From contig DLGZ01000025.1 in the NCBI GenBank assembly GCA_002482965.1, forward strand, positions 1 to 64,000: 64,000 bases of DNA. Direction: 5' to 3'. Source of the stretch: Verrucomicrobiaceae bacterium UBA7681 (GTDB lineage: Bacteria; Verrucomicrobiota; Verrucomicrobiia; Verrucomicrobiales; Verrucomicrobiaceae). Position numbers and translations under genes: made by a program. Below, piece after piece: positions 15,969 through 24,950 of this stretch. Each line of letters starts with the position of its first letter. The stretch's first letter is position 1. Below the pieces are notes generated by a model that was given only the letters and a program-made list of their open reading frames with translations, did no database searches and was not told where the DNA came from.

Positions 15969-16038
15969 TCACCGTTTAGTCGTCCCACGGAGGCGTCTTT
16001 CGCCTCGACAGGATACAAACCCAACCCACCCTCAGGTC

Positions 16039-17331
16039 ATGCGCCACCTGCTGCCGTTGATCGCTGTGATGATGATTGTGTCATGCGAGAAGGTGCCGGA
16101 GAGAACTTCGGAACAACTTAGAGATGAGATCAAAGCGGCGGCACAGGTGGTGAAGGAGAGCGCTGCGAAATCTGATGCAGCGGCGGCACGTGAGGCTGCC
16201 GGACGTGCGGCCAGTGCGATGGATCAATTGCGGAAGCTGAAGGTGCCGGCAGAAGCGGCGCTGGTGGCCGAATGCGAAACCGAGGCACGGAATGCCGGCC
16301 AATGGGCGGAGCTGGCGAGGGAGAAAGTCGCGCGCAATGAAAAGCTGGCAGGCTGGCGGGCGAAAACGTATTACACCATCGACGCCGCGACGTTCAAGGT
16401 CCTCTTCCACGGACTTGCCATCGCAGCGGACCAAGCTGCGGCGGGTCATTTGGAGCTTTTGCCTGATTCCGTACGGGAGCAGATCAAGCGTGCAGCCCAG
16501 ATCATCGAATCCTCGATCGGCCCGCAGCGTCTTGCCTCGGGTGAACTGGACTGGAAGGGTGTGAGCCGCGAATTGAAGAAGTTTGCAGAAACTCCCCCTG
16601 TGGGAATGCGCCTGCTTATGGCGTTTTTGATGATGCTGGGGATGGAATTCGAACCTGCGTTTTATCAGATTGAAGCCATCCCGGAAGCAAAGCTCGAAAC
16701 CGCAGAGGAACGGGCCTTTTATCACCTCATCCGTGGAGGGGCCTATTTAGGACAAGGTTACGGTCAGCTAGCGTTTGCCGAATTTGAACTGGCAGACAGC
16801 CTTTCCAGCAGTCCGGATCTTCAATTGGACCCCATGAAGAAATGCGGGCTGCACCTGTTGCTGGCGTGCTATTTCCTGAAGGAACAACGGTGGTCTGATG
16901 CGGACCGGTGCCTAGCCTCCGCGAACCGTGCCTGGCCGGACAATCCGGTGGTGATCTATCTGACAGGGGAACGACAGATCGCCGGCAAGGACTATGCGGC
17001 GGCTGATGAATCCTTCGCGAAGGCTCTGAAGGGCACCGATTTCGAATGGCTGTCGGAGAGGATTGCTGCGCGGGTGAAACGGTTGCGTGACAACCCGGCC
17101 AGTCTGGAACCCTTCTTGCTGGATTATCGGCTGATGGCCGACCTGAGCTGGTCGTTCATCAAAAACCAGTCGGAAAAATCGGATGCTCTGAAGAAGCTGC
17201 AGGAGCAGGTGAATGCCACGCAATCCTACATTCAGGAGTTGAAGAAGAAGATGCCTGTCGTGGAGCTGAAAATGCCCGAATTGAAAGACCTGTTCAAGGA
17301 GAGCACGGAGCCGCCCAGCGGCAAGCCGTAA
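16039..17331 (+). CDS. Lipoprotein with TPR-like helical repeats
   Basis: This 430-aa protein has a lipoprotein signal (MRHLLPLIAVMMIVSC, Cys16). An Ala/Glu/Lys-rich, probably coiled-coil region covers about residues 20-110 (TSEQLRDEIKAAAQVVKESA and onward). A middle part has TPR-like helical pairs, for example FYHLIRGGAYLGQGYGQLAF, CGLHLLLACYFLKEQRWSDA and VVIYLTGERQIAGKDYAAAD. The C-terminus (370-430) is again helical and charged. It resembles scaffold lipoproteins and has no catalytic motif. It stands between the glycerophosphodiesterase and the ABC-F gene with its own short leader. Function not assigned. Confidence 0.7.
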   Translation: MRHLLPLIAVMMIVSCEKVPERTSEQLRDEIKAAAQVVKESAAKSDAAAAREAAGRAASAMDQLRKLKVPAEAALVAECETEARNAGQWAELAREKVARNEKLAGWRAKTYYTIDAATFKVLFHGLAIAADQAAAGHLELLPDSVREQIKRAAQIIESSIGPQRLASGELDWKGVSRELKKFAETPPVGMRLLMAFLMMLGMEFEPAFYQIEAIPEAKLETAEERAFYHLIRGGAYLGQGYGQLAFAEFELADSLSSSPDLQLDPMKKCGLHLLLACYFLKEQRWSDADRCLASANRAWPDNPVVIYLTGERQIAGKDYAAADESFAKALKGTDFEWLSERIAARVKRLRDNPASLEPFLLDYRLMADLSWSFIKNQSEKSDALKKLQEQVNATQSYIQELKKKMPVVELKMPELKDLFKESTEPPSGKP

Positions 17332-17436
17332 ACGGCCTCGGTTGGATGGCTAAATGCGGAGAGCGGAATCTAAAGCGGATGAAGGGAATCTGTCGCAGGG
17401 GGAGGGAGACCGTGCTATCTGAGCCGCCCCCCACTC

Positions 17437-19350
17437 ATGTCTCCTATTACTCCTGCTGTCGTTTCCGCCAAAGACCTGCGCCTTCAATTTGGGCTGCAAC
17501 AGGTTTTCAATGATGCGACGATGAGCATTCATGAGGGTGAGAAGCTGGGGCTGGTGGGTCGTAATGGCTCAGGGAAGACGAGCCTGATGCGCATCCTGGT
17601 GGGGACGGAGAAGCCGGACAGTGGGACGATCTCGCGGAGGAATGGGATCATCGTGAGCCATCTGGCGCAGGAGTTTGTGCTGGATGATGAGTCGTGCGTG
17701 ATCGACAACGTGCGGGCGGGTGCTTCGGCTCTGCTGGAGATGGTGGAGCGCTACGAGTCTGGCGACTACAAGGGAGATCAGGAGGATGATTTGCTGCATC
17801 ACATCCAACTGCATGATGGCTGGGGCGTGGAGACGCGAATCAGCACGGCGATGAATGAGCTGGGGCTGCCGGCGGCGGATCGCATTGTGAAAGGGCTTTC
17901 CGGGGGTGAGAAGCGGCGTGTGGCGCTGGCGCGGGCGCTGGTGTCGCAGCCGGATCTGCTGCTGCTGGACGAACCGACCAACCATCTGGATGCGGAGTCG
18001 ATCGAATGGCTGGAGATTTTCCTGCGGGACTTCACGGGGGCGGTACTGTTTGTGACGCATGACCGGTACTTTTTGGATCGGGTGGCGACGCGGATCATCG
18101 AGATTGATGACAGCCGGATTTACAGCCACCCCGGCAACTACAGTGACTTTTTGGAGAGCAAGGCGATCCGCGAGTCTGTGGAGGCGAATTCGGAGCGGCG
18201 GCGGCAGAGCTTTCTGCGGCATGAGCTGGAGTTTGTGCGTGCGGGCGTGAGAGGCCGGGGGACGAAGCAGCGGTCACGACTGGATGAGTATGACCGTGTG
18301 GCGGCCATCGACGCGCCTGAGGCGGAGCTGGTGATGGATTTGATCATCCCGCCGGCGTCTGCGCTCGCGAACACGATCATCGATGCGGTGGAGATCGGTG
18401 CGCACATCAATGACCGGTGGTTGTTCAGTCATCTGAATCTGAGCTTTGAAGCGGGGACGTGCACGGGGATCATCGGCCGCAATGGTCTGGGCAAGACAAC
18501 GCTGCTGCGGATGCTGATGGGTCAGCAGGCACCGAACGAGGGCAAGGTCACGATTGGCAAGCGCACGGTGTTTAACTATGTGGATCAGCAGCGACTGCTG
18601 CTGAACCCGGAGAACAGCGTGATGGAGGAGGTGGCGGGGCCGATGTCTGAGTTTGTGCAGTTCGGGCCGGAGAAGATGCATGTGCGCACGTATCTGCGGC
18701 GCTTCCTCTTCACCGACGAACGTGTGACGATGCGGGTGAAGGAGCTGAGCGGTGGCGAGCAAAGCCGCGTGCTGCTGGCGAAGATCCTGCGCCGGGGTGG
18801 CAACTTCCTGATTCTAGATGAGCCGACGAATGATCTGGATCTGCAGACGATGCGGGTGCTGGAGGAGGCGATCCTTTCCTTCAAGGGCTGCGTGCTGGTG
18901 GTGAGCCATGACCGGTATTTCCTGGACCGTGTGTGCGACCGGATGCTCGCTTTTGAAGGTGAGGGGCGCATTCATGAGTGCGCGGGGAACTACAGCTACT
19001 ACCAGGAGAAGCGGGCGGCCAAAGCTGCTGCGGAGCTGGCTCTGGTAAACGCGGCGGTGAAGAAGGAAAAGACGGTGGCGGCAGCGGCTGGCAATGCGAA
19101 TGCCGCGAAGGTGAAGAAGATGTCGCAGAAGGAGCAGCGGGAACTGGCTGAGTGCGAAGCGGCGATCACCCGGCTGGAGGGGGAGATTGCAACGATGGAG
19201 GGGGAGCTGAGCAACCCGGAGACGTTTGTGAAACTGGGGGCGGGGACGAATGACTTTATTGCCAAGCTCGATGCGAAGAAGCATGAGCTGGAGGGGAAGT
19301 TTTCGCGGTGGGCGGAGCTGGAAGAGGTACGGGTGGCGTGTGAGGGGTGA
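17437..19350 (+). CDS. ABC-F family ATPase (Uup-like)
   Basis: This soluble 637-aa protein has two ABC cassettes and no membrane segment. Cassette 1: Walker A GRNGSGKT at 41-48, signature LSGGEKRRVALARAL, Walker B LLLLDEPTNHLD. Cassette 2: GRNGLGKT, LSGGEQSRVLLAKIL and FLILDEPTNDLD. A linker of about 80 residues (IRESVEANSERRRQSFLRHE and following) joins them, and the C-terminal 90 residues are an Ala/Lys/Glu-rich coiled coil as in Uup. ABC-F proteins act on the ribosome or in DNA processing rather than in transport. The stop codon lies inside a 7-bp tandem repeat. Assignment to Uup rather than another ABC-F subgroup rests on the C-terminal coiled coil. Confidence 0.9.
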   Translation: MSPITPAVVSAKDLRLQFGLQQVFNDATMSIHEGEKLGLVGRNGSGKTSLMRILVGTEKPDSGTISRRNGIIVSHLAQEFVLDDESCVIDNVRAGASALLEMVERYESGDYKGDQEDDLLHHIQLHDGWGVETRISTAMNELGLPAADRIVKGLSGGEKRRVALARALVSQPDLLLLDEPTNHLDAESIEWLEIFLRDFTGAVLFVTHDRYFLDRVATRIIEIDDSRIYSHPGNYSDFLESKAIRESVEANSERRRQSFLRHELEFVRAGVRGRGTKQRSRLDEYDRVAAIDAPEAELVMDLIIPPASALANTIIDAVEIGAHINDRWLFSHLNLSFEAGTCTGIIGRNGLGKTTLLRMLMGQQAPNEGKVTIGKRTVFNYVDQQRLLLNPENSVMEEVAGPMSEFVQFGPEKMHVRTYLRRFLFTDERVTMRVKELSGGEQSRVLLAKILRRGGNFLILDEPTNDLDLQTMRVLEEAILSFKGCVLVVSHDRYFLDRVCDRMLAFEGEGRIHECAGNYSYYQEKRAAKAAAELALVNAAVKKEKTVAAAAGNANAAKVKKMSQKEQRELAECEAAITRLEGEIATMEGELSNPETFVKLGAGTNDFIAKLDAKKHELEGKFSRWAELEEVRVACEG

Positions 19351-19364
19351 GGGGTGAGGGGTGA
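19341..19364. repeat. Heptamer tandem repeat across the ABC-F stop codon
   Basis: The unit TGAGGGG is repeated three times from 19341, followed by TGAG. Because the unit contains TGA and is 7 bp long, a change in copy number would still end translation within a few codons. The annotated stop TGA is at 19348-19350. Confidence 0.6.
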
Positions 19365-19398
19365 GGCGGGGAAAGGAGCCTGTCGTGGCTCCGCAAGA

Positions 19399-20115
19399 TT
19401 ACTTTGTCAGCACGATGGGCGCACAGTATTTATCGGTCCGGAGAGCGAACGATTCGCCAGCTTTGCATTCTCTGACGCACACGATCCATTCAAGGCCCGT
19501 TTCATCACTTATGAGGTTGGTGTTTGCCTCCAGAATTTTCCACCCCATGGCCTCGACATCTCGCCGGGAAATAATGTCATCTGCTTTGTTGCTGTCCTCA
19601 TTCTGCCAGCGTGACGCAAATGCCACGTATACCAGACCGTCCGTTTCGACGCTGAACTCAGTTAACGCGATGTGTTTGTGCTTTGGCTGTGCAAACCGCA
19701 AGCCCGTAAATGTATCGGGAATTTGCATCCACAGATATTCACTCTCCGTGTAGAGTTTTTCGCCCTTCTTCAGCCGGGCGATGGCCGAGTTTTTCACGTT
19801 CACCTTGGCCATCGTCGGAGCGCCGCCTGGCAGGCTGGAAGCCTTGGATCCCGGCGGCGGCAGTGGAAAACGCTCCTTAATTTCATTGTCCACGGCGGTA
19901 GCCGCTTCGAGCTTGCCATCCTTGACGTATTCGGCTTTCAGCTTGAGCAACTCATCCCTGTATTGCGACCGGACAGGAGACGTTACTCGTTCAACTGCCC
20001 GCTCGAAATTCCCTCGAAGTGTCACCAGACGATCAGGCATCGTCCCTGCGGGCGCCTGGGCCAGACTGGTGCCCGCAGACACAATCAAGAGACTGAAGAT
20101 GAGAGCAGGATTCAT
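19399..20115 (-). CDS. Exported protein of unknown function
   Basis: This 238-aa protein has a signal peptide (MNPALIFSLLIVSAGTSLAQ). The N-terminal third is a charged helix (RLVTLRGNFERAVERVTSPV, then YRDELLKLKAEYVKDGKLEA) of the kind often found in exported verrucomicrobial proteins. After a Pro/Gly linker comes a beta-rich domain (KKGEKLYTESEYLWMQIPDT and onward). The charged helix may be an oligomerisation or binding segment. It is downstream on the same strand from the DUF1080 gene, with 87 bp between them. No enzymatic motif was recognised. Confidence 0.65.
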   Translation of the reverse strand: MNPALIFSLLIVSAGTSLAQAPAGTMPDRLVTLRGNFERAVERVTSPVRSQYRDELLKLKAEYVKDGKLEAATAVDNEIKERFPLPPPGSKASSLPGGAPTMAKVNVKNSAIARLKKGEKLYTESEYLWMQIPDTFTGLRFAQPKHKHIALTEFSVETDGLVYVAFASRWQNEDSNKADDIISRRDVEAMGWKILEANTNLISDETGLEWIVCVRECKAGESFALRTDKYCAPIVLTK

Positions 20116-20202
20116 GGTTGGATTTCGTGGTGGATGTGAGGCTACTTTGCCGAAAGGAATCTCGGCAAGAAAAATTTATTCTGGAGACGGGCCCAACGCC
20201 TC

Positions 20203-20844
20203 TCACTCCAGCACCTTGATCTTCAGATTGCGGTAATAGACGGGAGCCTGGGCTTTGCCGTGGAGGCCTTGGAGGCCGATGGGGCCGGTGCGGGCGTAGT
20301 CTTTGAGGGCTTTCTTGAATTTGTTGGGGGTGCCGTCGGGGTTTTTGCCGATTTCGGGCCAGTTGTCGAGGTTGGCGTTGATGACTTCTTCGCCGTTGAA
20401 GACGACGCTGATCATGGGGCCTTTGCAGGTGATGGTGAAGTGGTTCCACTCGCCGACGGGCTTGGCCATGCTCTTGCTGGGGGGCATGGCGTCATAGATG
20501 GCGGCGACCATGCCGTACTTGCTGCCGTCTGCGGAATCGTGGACCTGGATTTCGAGGGCGGAGAGCACGTCCTTGATGTTGCCTGAGCGGATGAAAACGC
20601 CGCTGTTGGACTCCTTTTCGACTTTAAATTCGAGGTCGAGGATGAAGTCGCCGTAGGAATCCTTGGTCCAGAGGGTTTCGTGGTCCTTAGCGACGAGGAC
20701 GCCGTCTTTGAGCTCCCACTTGCCGGGATCGACGGCGTTGGAAAGGTCGGCGGCGAAGAGGTCCTTCCAGCCGGTGGTATCGGGAGCATCGACGGCCAAA
20801 GAGAGGGAGGCGGTGGCGAAAAGCGCGAGGAGGGTGTGTTTCAT
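20203..20844 (-). CDS. DUF1080 (3-keto-disaccharide hydrolase-like) exported protein
   Basis: The start at 20844 gives a signal peptide (MKHTLLALFATASLSLAVDA) and a 213-aa product covering one DUF1080 domain. This jelly-roll, concanavalin-like fold is abundant in Verrucomicrobiota and Planctomycetota. Visible hallmarks are GWKDLFAADLSN, the strand pair YGDFILDLEFKVEKESNSGV followed by FIRSG, then EIQVHDSAD, EWNHFTITCKG and a C-terminal PIGLQGLHGKAQAPVYYRNL. Some members hydrolyse 3-keto-glycosides; most are uncharacterised. The upstream open frame to 20982 is noncoding leader. Enzyme activity is inferred from the family only. Confidence 0.85.
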   Translation of the reverse strand: MKHTLLALFATASLSLAVDAPDTTGWKDLFAADLSNAVDPGKWELKDGVLVAKDHETLWTKDSYGDFILDLEFKVEKESNSGVFIRSGNIKDVLSALEIQVHDSADGSKYGMVAAIYDAMPPSKSMAKPVGEWNHFTITCKGPMISVVFNGEEVINANLDNWPEIGKNPDGTPNKFKKALKDYARTGPIGLQGLHGKAQAPVYYRNLKIKVLE

Positions 20845-21078
20845 GGGGTGAGTGGTAACGTGAATGCGGCCGGGAAGATTCCAAGTTTTGGAAGGAAGAT
20901 AGAGTGCGGTAAGGACCTCCATCCCAATGATGGATGCTGTTTTTGGGAGGTAAATCCGGGCCGAATCGACCTGCCTAAGCATCAGGGAAACGCGGAGCTG
21001 GATTTATAGGATTGCTTTTTTCTCCGGCTTGGCCAATTCTCCATAAAATAACCCGCCAGCATTCACAAAATCAGTTCC

Positions 21079-21438
21079 ATGAAATCCGCTCACTCCCTGG
21101 TCATTCTCTCGATTCTTGCCGCTCTTTCCCTCACCTCCTGTGGTCATGACTGGAGCTGGAGTGGTGGCGGCTACAATCGCGTGCCCCCGGGTGGCACCTA
21201 CTACGGCAGCAACTTTAACAGAGCACCGAGCTTTGGTGGGCATGGCGGTGGCTACGGCAATGGCTACAGCGTCTGGCCACAGCCGACGATCAACTACGGT
21301 GAAAACTTCACGTGGGAAGACGAGCCGACCAATGTGGGCAACAGCTGGGACCACGGTGGCTATTCTCTCCAGTCAACGAGAACGAATCTAGTTACCCGAC
21401 AAGAGTCGTACCAAACCGTCCGCACCTCCGGCAAATAG
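21079..21438 (+). CDS. Small Gly/Tyr-rich lipoprotein
   Basis: This 119-aa protein has a lipoprotein signal with lipobox LTSC (MKSAHSLVILSILAALSLTS, Cys21). The mature part is low in complexity and rich in Gly, Tyr, Trp and Asn (WSWSGGGYNRVPPGGTYYGS, GGHGGGYGNGYSVWPQP). It is likely extended or disordered at the outer membrane. Its 3' end overlaps the convergent WD40/cytochrome gene by 51 bp. No family recognised. Confidence 0.65.
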   Translation: MKSAHSLVILSILAALSLTSCGHDWSWSGGGYNRVPPGGTYYGSNFNRAPSFGGHGGGYGNGYSVWPQPTINYGENFTWEDEPTNVGNSWDHGGYSLQSTRTNLVTRQESYQTVRTSGK

Positions 21439-22752
21439 TCCCTTCCCATCAAAGGTGATGCTGGTCTGGAGCGGCAGAGTGCCTCCAGAAGGAAAAGATT
21501 TGATGGCGCCGCCGCTGGAGTTCCATAGGCGGACCTGATTGTCCCGGCCGGCGCTGAGGAGTTCGCCTTTGGGGCCGAAGGCGATGGCGAGGACGCCGTT
21601 GGGGAGCTTGCCATAGGAGCCTTGGGGGCGTGCTGGAGGATGGGCGTTGTTTTTGGTGACGGTGGGCCAGCCGTCTTTCGCATCCCACCAGATGAGGAGG
21701 CCGTCTTCACCGCCGCTGGCGAGCATTTTGCTGTCGCTGCGCCAAGCAAGGGCACGCACTGCGGCTTTGTGCTCGGAGAGGGAGAGGAGGATGCCGCCGC
21801 CGGTGGCGTCCCAGAGGTGGATGCCGCCAGCGCGATCTGAGCTGGCGAGTTTTTTGCCGTCGGGGCTGAAGGCGAGGGCGGTGATCCAGTCGGTGTGCTT
21901 GGTGAGCTTATGGCGGAGTTTGCCATCGGCGGTGCCGTAGATTTTAACGACTTTGCCGGAGCCGCCGAGGGCGACGAGTTGCTGATCGGGGCTGAGATCG
22001 GCGGCGAGCACGGCGTCGGTTTCGTCGCCGATGGTGGTGAGGCGTTTGCCGGTTTTGATATCAAAGAGGACGACGCTGCCGGACTGGACGGGCTTGCCAC
22101 CGGCGACCACTAGGACGCGCCCGTCGAGGCTGAAGCGGATGACGTTGGGCTGGCCTTCGGGGAATGCGAGGGCGCCGATCTGCTGCTGCGTGGTGGCATC
22201 GAGCAGGCGCACGTGTTCATGACCAGCGACGGCGATGAGGGGTGCGCGCGGACTGGCGGCCATGGCGATGACGGGGAGCGGGCGGTTTAATGCAGGGGGT
22301 GTGAAAGCAGGCAGGGACTCGGGCATTGGTGGCGGGCCGTCGAGTTTGATGTCGGTGGTGGGCGTGAAGGTGGTGTCGCGCTCGGCTACAAGGGATTTGC
22401 TGGCGGAGGATTCGCGCAGGCCGCCTTGGATCCACTGGCGGATTAGCTCGATCTGCGGGGCGGGAATGGCGGCTTTTTTGGGCGGCATGCGCTCGGCATC
22501 ATCTTCGGCGGTGATGGCTTGGAAGAGCAGGCTCTGGCTGGAACGACCGGCGATGACGGCTTTGTCGCCGCTGCCGCCTTTGAGGACGGCGGTGAAGTTG
22601 GCGAGGTTCAGGTCGGCCTTCTGTTCATCGTCGCCGTGGCATTTGAGGCAGTGCTCACGGAAGATGGGCTTGATGTGTTCGTCATAGGTGATGACGGCAT
22701 CGGCGGCGAGTGCGGACGTGAGCAGGAATGGGAAAAGTAAAAGCGGACGCAT
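21388..22752 (-). CDS. Exported c-type cytochrome domain plus WD40 beta-propeller protein
   Basis: This 454-aa protein has a signal peptide (MRPLLLFPFLLTSALAADA). A planctomycete-type cytochrome domain follows, with one heme site C35-L-K-C38-H39 and ERMPPKKAAIPAPQIELIRQ downstream, where the Met may be the distal ligand. Residues about 155-450 are WD40 repeats (for example IRFSLDGRVLVVAGG, ALAFSPDGKKLASSDRAGGI, VRLWNSSGGAI) forming a propeller. It is the last gene of the DUF1501 operon; its start lies 2 bp after the preceding stop. The set probably forms a periplasmic or outer-surface complex, but no reaction is established. Start ATG 22752 is preferred over an upstream TTG. Confidence 0.88.
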   Translation of the reverse strand: MRPLLLFPFLLTSALAADAVITYDEHIKPIFREHCLKCHGDDEQKADLNLANFTAVLKGGSGDKAVIAGRSSQSLLFQAITAEDDAERMPPKKAAIPAPQIELIRQWIQGGLRESSASKSLVAERDTTFTPTTDIKLDGPPPMPESLPAFTPPALNRPLPVIAMAASPRAPLIAVAGHEHVRLLDATTQQQIGALAFPEGQPNVIRFSLDGRVLVVAGGKPVQSGSVVLFDIKTGKRLTTIGDETDAVLAADLSPDQQLVALGGSGKVVKIYGTADGKLRHKLTKHTDWITALAFSPDGKKLASSDRAGGIHLWDATGGGILLSLSEHKAAVRALAWRSDSKMLASGGEDGLLIWWDAKDGWPTVTKNNAHPPARPQGSYGKLPNGVLAIAFGPKGELLSAGRDNQVRLWNSSGGAIKSFPSGGTLPLQTSITFDGKGLFAGGADGLVRLLSGN

Positions 22753-22754
22753 GA

Positions 22755-24950
22755 TCAATGATTGAAGATGAACTCCGTTGAATTGAGGAGGCTCCAGAAT
22801 ATGTCCTGGTAGGGCTTGCGGTCTTTGGTGTCACTGCCGACGAGTTCGAGGAGGGCTTTGAGTTCTTCGGGCTTGGGTTTGCGGCTGAGGGCGCGGAGGT
22901 AGAGGTCTTCGATGATCGTTTCAGGCGGTGTGCCGGCTTTGAGTTGTTTTTCGATGACCTTGCCGGAACCGACCTGGCTTTGGACGGTGTCGCCAGCGAC
23001 CATGTGGAGGGTTTGTGAAAGGGTGGGCTCAAGCTTGGTGTCGCAGGCACAGACGCTGGCGCGTCCCGCGCGGCCAAAGGTTTCGAAAAAGGGATCGCCG
23101 GTATTCGCGTTGTTGGTGTCGCCGGGGGTTCGCGGGTAGTGCTGGATGGCCTTGGTGCCTTTGGGAAAATACACGAAGCCGCGTTGGCCATCAGTGGCTT
23201 CAACGATGGCATCGAGCAGGACATCGGCACGCAGGCGGCGGAGCTGGGAGCGTGAGAACTGGCGCGTGTCGTCGGCGTTGGTGGCGTTTGGCTGCGCGGA
23301 GAGCTGGTAGGTGCGCGAGGTGGCGATGTCGCGAATGAAGGCGCGCAGATTGAAGTTGGAGTCGCCAAGGTGCTGCGCGAGGGCGTCGAGCAGGGGGCCG
23401 TTGGTGGGCAGATTGCTCACGCGCATGTCGTCGAGCGGTTCCACGAGACCGCGACCCATAAAGTGGGACCAGATGCGGTTGGCGAGATTGCGGGTGAAGA
23501 GCTCGTTCTTTGGCGAGGTGAGCCATGCGGCGAGGGCCTGACGCGGATCTTTGCCTTTCGGCACGCTGCTTTCACCGCCGAGCACGGTGGCGGGCATGGG
23601 GCGTTCATCGACGAGGTGTTTGGCGGGTGCAGCGGACAAGTCGTTGAAGACATAGAACTCGCGAGGCTCGACGCCGAGCTTGCGCTGGATACCGGTGAAG
23701 AAGCTGACCCAGCCATAGTAGTCGTCCTGGGTCCAGCGGTCGAAGGGATGGTTGTGGCACTCGGCGCACTGGATGCGCACGCCGGTGAAGAGCTGGGAAA
23801 AATCGGCGGCCAGGTTCTTGGGGGTCACGCGCACATCATGCACGAGCATGGTGTAGAGATTGGCGGGGCCGCTGTTGATGTTGCTGCCGGTGCCGGTGAT
23901 TTGATCGGCGACGAATTCGTTCAGCGGGCGGTTCTGCGCCATTTGATCGTGAATCCATTCGTAGTACACGTCGGCGGCTTTGATGTCCGTAGCAGTGGGG
24001 GCGTAGCCACCGCCTTTGAGGCGAAGCATTTCGGCCCAGAGATCGGTCCAGAGGTCGGTGAAGCCGTCGCTTTTCAGCAGGCGGTCGATGAGGGCGGTGC
24101 GCTTGTCCTTGTCGGTGTCCGCCATGAAGTCGTGATACTCCTTGGTGGTGGGGAGGGTACCGCTGAGGTCGATGAAGATGCGGCGGAGGAAGGTTTCGTC
24201 ATCGCAGATTTCGGAGGGCAGGAGGCGCAGCTTTTGCAGGCGGTCGTGGATGATTTCGTCGATGTAGTTGTTCGCGACGGGATGGGTCCATTGGTAGTTT
24301 TTGTCCTGCGGGAGGACGATGACTTCGGAGCCGATGGTGAAGCGGTTGAAGCGCGCGAAGACATGGGTGTCGCCACGGCCGGTGGCTGAGACGAGGCCGT
24401 CTTTGTCGATCTTGGCGGTGGAGGGGTTGTTGGTGGCGAAGAGGGCGAGATCGGTGACATCGCGCTTGGTGCCGTCGGAGTAGCGGGCGGTGACGGTGGT
24501 CTTCTGCGTGCCTTTGCCGCCTTCGAAGACGATGCGGTCGGGGGCGAGGGTGATCTCGACGGGTTGCGGGACGGATGCGGCATCGTCGGGTGTGCCGGCG
24601 GCGATCCATTTCAGCAGGGTCTGGTAGTATTGGGTATCGGGCTTGAAGAGTTCACCACCGGTGTGGGGGACTTTGCCGGTGGCTTTGAGGAGCATGAGGC
24701 TTTGCTCGGGGGCGGCGAGATTGACGCGACGGCCTACCATCTCCTGAGTGATACGGTAGTAGTCGCCTTTGGCATCGTAACCGAAGAGGGAGAGCATGAA
24801 GCCGTCCTTGCCGCGTGCGGAGCCGTGGCAGGTGCCCTGGTTGCATCCTGAGCGGAAGAGGATGGGCATGACATCGCGGCGGAAGCTGGGGGCTTCTTCT
24901 GCGCAGAGAGAGGCCGCGCACACTGAAAGAACAATCAAAGAGCGGAGCAT
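22755..24950 (-). CDS. DUF1549/DUF1553 (PSD1-type) exported protein with heme-like motif
   Basis: This 731-aa protein starts MLRSLIVLSVCAASLCAEEA (signal peptide). Near the N-terminus a CX4CH site (C36-N-Q-G-T-C41-H42) replaces the usual CXXCH of planctomycete cytochrome domains. A Big-2-like Ig domain follows (about 130-205: ITLAPDRIVFEGGKGTQKTT, then SDGTKRDVT and GLVSATGRGDTHV). Next come DUF1549 (about 220-430: YIDEIIHDRLQKLRLLPSEI, then IFIDLSGTLPTTKEYHDFM) and DUF1553 (about 470-725: RQALAAWLTSPKNELFTRNL, then NRIWSHFMGRGLVEP). These families occur together throughout Planctomycetota and Verrucomicrobiota, with proposed but unproven roles in polysaccharide use. Third gene of the operon, directly abutting its neighbours. 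Confidence 0.9.
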   Translation of the reverse strand: MLRSLIVLSVCAASLCAEEAPSFRRDVMPILFRSGCNQGTCHGSARGKDGFMLSLFGYDAKGDYYRITQEMVGRRVNLAAPEQSLMLLKATGKVPHTGGELFKPDTQYYQTLLKWIAAGTPDDAASVPQPVEITLAPDRIVFEGGKGTQKTTVTARYSDGTKRDVTDLALFATNNPSTAKIDKDGLVSATGRGDTHVFARFNRFTIGSEVIVLPQDKNYQWTHPVANNYIDEIIHDRLQKLRLLPSEICDDETFLRRIFIDLSGTLPTTKEYHDFMADTDKDKRTALIDRLLKSDGFTDLWTDLWAEMLRLKGGGYAPTATDIKAADVYYEWIHDQMAQNRPLNEFVADQITGTGSNINSGPANLYTMLVHDVRVTPKNLAADFSQLFTGVRIQCAECHNHPFDRWTQDDYYGWVSFFTGIQRKLGVEPREFYVFNDLSAAPAKHLVDERPMPATVLGGESSVPKGKDPRQALAAWLTSPKNELFTRNLANRIWSHFMGRGLVEPLDDMRVSNLPTNGPLLDALAQHLGDSNFNLRAFIRDIATSRTYQLSAQPNATNADDTRQFSRSQLRRLRADVLLDAIVEATDGQRGFVYFPKGTKAIQHYPRTPGDTNNANTGDPFFETFGRAGRASVCACDTKLEPTLSQTLHMVAGDTVQSQVGSGKVIEKQLKAGTPPETIIEDLYLRALSRKPKPEELKALLELVGSDTKDRKPYQDIFWSLLNSTEFIFNH

